A stretch of DNA of 64,000 nt. Source: Ischnura elegans (lineage: Eukaryota; Arthropoda; Insecta; Odonata; Coenagrionidae). Positions 60,201 to 64,000 of the stretch are shown piece after piece; the first letter of the stretch is position 1; the number at the start of each line of letters is the position of its first letter. Made by a program: the position numbers and the translations under genes. The DNA lies in the NCBI RefSeq assembly GCF_921293095.1, contig NC_060246.1:132494198-132558197 (forward strand). The letters run 5' to 3'. The notes beneath the pieces are model-generated. The model ran no database searches. It saw only the letters and a list, made by a program, of their open reading frames with translations, and was not told where the DNA came from.

Positions 60201-61784
60201 AAAATAAGATTTTTACTTTTTTCCCTCTTTGTAGTGAATTCTCGTTTATACAAAGATTTTCATATCCAAATCAAATTTTTAATTTTTCACTCTGCGTTGT
60301 GGAATCGCATTTATGTCAATCATTTTCATATCCAAATTGCATTTTTTATTTTTTCACTCTTTGAGGTTTTATTTTTTTTACAAAAAGGATTTATATATAC
60401 AAATTACTTTTTAATTTTCTCACCCTTCGTAGGGAAATCGCGTTTATAACAATGATTTTCATATCCAAATCACATTTTCATTTTTTCACTCAGATTATTG
60501 AAATCGCTTTTAAAGGAAGGATTTTCATATCCAATCTCATTTTTAATTTTTTCACCTTGCGTATGGACGTCGCTTTTATAACAAGGATTTTAATTTCGAA
60601 ATCATAATTTTTCTTTTTTCACTCTGCGTAGTGAAATCGTGTTTATAACAATGATTCTTATGTCAAATTCAAAACTTTCATTTTTTCACTCTGCGTATTG
60701 AAATCGCTTTTATAAAATGTTATATAAAAGTTCATGACAAGGATTTTCACGTTTTTAAATATTTTACTCTTCAAAGTAAAATCGCGTTTATTAAATGAAT
60801 TTCATATCAAAATAAGATTTTTATTTTTTACGTTCTCCTTAGTAAAATCTTGTTCATAACAAGTATTAACTTATCCATATCACATTTTTATTTTTTCACT
60901 CGGCGTAGTGAAATCCTCTTTATACATGGATTTTCATATCCAAACCATATATTTAATTCTTTTCTTCTTCGTAGATAAATCCCGTTTATAACAAGGATTT
61001 TTAAAATTCAAATAAGATTTTTAATTTTTTCCATCTGCTTAGTGAAATCGCAGTTATAACAATAGTTACCAATTTCACATTGAATTTTTAATTTTTTCAC
61101 TCTGATTTGTGAATTCGCGTTTTTAACAAGGATATTGATATCCAACTCACGTTTTTAATTTTATCACTCATCATACTGAAATCGCGATTGTTACAAGGAT
61201 TTTCATTTCAAAATCACATTTTTAATTTTTTCACTCTGCGTTATGAAAGCACATACATAATAAGAAATTTAATTTCCAAATCACATATTTAATTTTTTCA
61301 GTATGCGTATTGAAATCGCGTTTCAAACAAGGGTATTCATATCCAAGTCACATTTTAAATTATTTTAATTTGCTTAGGGACATTGGTTTATAACAATTAT
61401 TTTCATATGCAAAAGGCATTTATAATTTTTTCACCTCTCGTAAGGAACAAGGATTTTCATATTCAAATCAATTTTAAATTGTTTCACTCTGTGTATTAAA
61501 ATCGCTTTTATAAAAATGGAATGTCATTTCCAAATCATTTTTTTAATTTGTAACTGTGCCCTGTGAAATCTTCATTATAACTAGGATTTTCATATCCAAA
61601 TCAATTTTTTTATTTTTACACCCTTTGTAGTGAAATCGCGTTTATAACAGGGATTTTAATATCCAAATCACATTTTTAATATTTTTACTCTGCGTAGTAA
61701 AACGCATTTATAACATGGATTTTCATACCCAAATAAGATATTAATTTTTTTCACTCTGCATAGTGAAATCTCGCTCATAACATG

Positions 61785-63565
61785 GATTTTCATATCCAAA
61801 TCACATTTTTAATTAAATCACTCTTTCTAGAGAAATCGAGCTTATAACAATGATTTTAATTTCCAAATAAGATTTAATTTTTTTCACTCTCCGTACTGAA
61901 ATTTCGTTTATATCAAGGATTTTCGTCTCAAAATCAAATTTTAAAATTTTTCCATCTTCGTAGTGAAATAGCGTTTGTAACAAGGATTTTCATATCCAAT
62001 TCACATTTCCAATTTGTTCACTCTGCATTGTGAAATTATTTTCATAACAAGGATTCTCATATCCACATCACATTTTTAATTTTTTTCACTTTTCGTAGTG
62101 AAATTGCGTTTATAACAAAGATTTTCATATCCAAATCACTCTTTTAATTTTCACTGTTTGTACGAAAATTTCGTTTATAACGAGGATTTTCATACCCAAA
62201 TAATATTTTTATATTTTTCACCCTGCCTTGTGAAATATTGTTCATAAAAAGGATTTTCTTGCCCAGATAAAATTTTTTATTTTATCTCTCTTCGGAGTAA
62301 AATGAGGTTTATAACTAGGACTATAGTATCCAATTTACATTTTTATATTTTTCGATCTTCGTAGTGATATAGCCTTTCTATAAAGGATTTTCATATATAA
62401 ATAAGATTTTTATTTTTTTCACTCTGCTTAAAGAAACCTCACTTATAAATAAGGATTTTTATATGCTTTCAATGATGATCAACACTTTCAATGATTTTCA
62501 CGTCAAATTCTGAATTTCAATTTTTCACACTACGCATTGAAATCGCTTTTATAACAAGGATTTTCATTTCAATATCTAATTGTTAATTTTTTCACTCCGT
62601 CTTGTGAAATATTTTCATAACAAGGATTTTTATATCCAAATCATATTTTTATTTTTTCACTCTTCGTAGTGCAATTGTGATTTTCATTTCCGAATCATTT
62701 TTTTTATTTTTCCACTCTGCCGTTTGAAAACTTCTATTTAACAAGGATTTTTAGATATTAAGATTATTTTCTCACCTTGAGTACTGAAATCTCGTTTATA
62801 CCAATGATTTTCCTTTCCAAATCATATTTCGTATTTTTACTGTGCCTTGTGATATGGCAATTATAACAAGGATTTTCATATCCACATCACATTTTTAAAA
62901 TTTTCACTCTACGTAAATTATAATTGCTTTTATACCGAAGATTTTCATTTCCAAATCACATTTTCAATTTTTTCACTCTTCGTTGTGAAATCTTGTTCAT
63001 GACAATGATTTTCATGTCAAAATCACATTTTTTATGTTTTCACTCCGCGAGTTGAAATCGCATTTATAAGAAGGATATTTAATTTTCAAAACATTTTTAA
63101 AATTTTTAACTCTGACTTGTGAAATCTTGTTCATAACAAGGATTTTCATATCCAAATCTCATATTTTATTTTTTCACTCTTCTTAGTGAAATTGCGTTTA
63201 TAACAAGGATATTCATGTCCAAATCACTTTTTTAATTTTCACAATCTATGTAGAGAAATCGCATTTATAACAAGGATTTTCATATCCAAATCACATTTTT
63301 AATTAAATCACGCTTTGTAGAGAAATCGAGCATATAACAATGATTTTAATTTCCAAATAAGATTTAATTTTTTTCACTCTCCGTACTGAAATTTCGTTTA
63401 TATCAAGGATTTTCGTCTCAAAATCACATTTTAAAATTTTTCCATCTTCGTAGTGAAATAGCGTTTGTAACAAGGATTTTCATATCCAATTCACATTTCC
63501 AATTTGTTCACTCTGCAATGTGAAATTATTTTCATAACAAGGATTCTCATATCCAAATCGCATAT
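61785..63565. repeat. Local segmental duplication within the satellite
   Basis: A block of about 280 bp starting near 61785 recurs near 63280, offset about 1490 bp (roughly 22 monomers). The marker AATTAAATCA at 61811 and 63301, followed by TAGAGAAATCGAG, identifies the pair. Sequence between the copies is not similarly duplicated. Confidence 0.8.
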
Positions 63566-63669
63566 TTAATTTTTCCACTCTTCGGAGTGAATTCGCGTTT
63601 ACAACAAGGATTTTCTAATCAAATCTCATTTTTAATTTTTCCACTCTGCGTAATGAAAGGGCGTATATC

Positions 63670-64000
63670 AGAGCCGGCCTTAGGGCGGGGCGACCGGGGC
63701 CCCGGGCCCCGCGCTTTGGGGGGCCCCGCGTTCGTGAAAAAAAATTAAAATATACGATAGTTTGAAAACGCAATTTCAACTATTACTGTATTGTTAAGTC
63801 CGTGCAAGACAAAAAATAATATTATGAAAAAGGAATAATAATGCAGTAATTTAAAGTAAAAAGCGCGCTTTCTATGTTTATTTTACTTTATAATTTTATG
63901 AACAAATGTAATTACAAATTTAATTTGTATTATACTATTTTGAACTCAACTGAGTGATGGTATCATAACGGCGTAATTACGAAGTCTGAATTTGGGAGGG
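63670..64000. mobile_element. GC-rich repeat start abutting the satellite (partial)
   Basis: AGAGCCGGCCTTAGGGCGGG begins abruptly after the last monomer, followed by runs of CCCCGGGCCCC and GGGGGGCCCC and then AT-rich sequence. In general experience this start is a common transposon terminus in insect genomes, but the family and its other end lie outside what can be seen here. Confidence 0.5.

Larger units (their letters stand above)
51437..63668. repeat. 67-bp satellite array, main block
   Basis: About 12.2 kb, roughly 180 monomers, head to tail in one orientation. Monomers are diverged, with small indels. To about 57.5 kb most carry CACTCTGCGTAGTGAAATCG. Beyond that, a second type with CTCTGCCTTGTGAAATCTTG and TTCATAACAAGG becomes common and is interspersed with CACTCTTCGTAGTGAAAT types. 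The short open frames through the array only reflect 201-bp (3 x 67) periodicity and are not genes. Confidence 0.95.

Noticed and set aside
51881-60449. Many 60-97 codon open frames with MKSRL/FFNFFSL-like translations
   Set aside because: They are translations of the satellite; three 67-bp units restore the frame, so the similar peptides arise from periodicity and not from a gene family.
50093-63668. Regular direct repeats resembling a CRISPR array
   Set aside because: The unit is a contiguous 67-bp tandem satellite without unique spacers, in a eukaryotic genome with spliced genes.

Overview
This is a eukaryotic, AT-rich, intron- and transposon-rich window, most likely from an arthropod with a moderately large genome. 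Evidence: a complete cortactin gene spread over about 30.6 kb in 11 small coding exons, spliceosomal GT-AG junctions, hAT, Tigger/pogo and mariner-like DNA transposons, non-LTR retrotransposon tails, and a large satellite array. The species cannot be fixed from the sequence alone. No bacterial genes, operons, CRISPR arrays or rRNA were seen.

Layout. 1-6.3 kb: intergenic DNA with unusually many TGACGTCA (CRE-type) octamers, two short hAT-type MITEs and one copy of a 492-bp dispersed repeat. 6345-6767 (+): a small three-exon gene for an SVIP-like (small VCP/p97-interacting) protein, whose last intron seems to use a GC-AG boundary. 11386-42003 (+): cortactin, reconstructed exon by exon as a 553-residue protein with an N-terminal Arp2/3-binding acidic motif, six 37-residue cortactin/HS1 repeats (the last partial), a charged helical segment, an acidic linker and a C-terminal SH3 domain. 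42-50 kb: gene-poor downstream DNA with one complete hAT-type MITE and two decayed non-LTR reverse-transcriptase tails on the minus strand. 50.09-63.67 kb: about 13 kb of a 67-bp satellite, interrupted by a roughly 540-bp non-satellite island holding an unidentified open reading frame, and including a roughly 1-kb higher-order repeat. 63.67 kb to the end: a GC-rich repeat start abutting the satellite.

The cortactin introns are transposon hosts. Intron 7 is about 90% nested mobile DNA: a hAT element with a perfect 8-bp target duplication containing a second, inverted hAT element, followed by a TA-flanked element containing an internally deleted Tigger-like element. Intron 10 holds a hAT-type MITE split by another hAT element; a paralogous unsplit MITE at 46.3 kb shows what the empty site looked like.

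The two host genes share no evident pathway. SVIP binds the AAA ATPase VCP/p97; cortactin promotes branched actin assembly through Arp2/3. The least explained parts are the satellite with its conserved hairpin and its island, and several short perfect palindromes.
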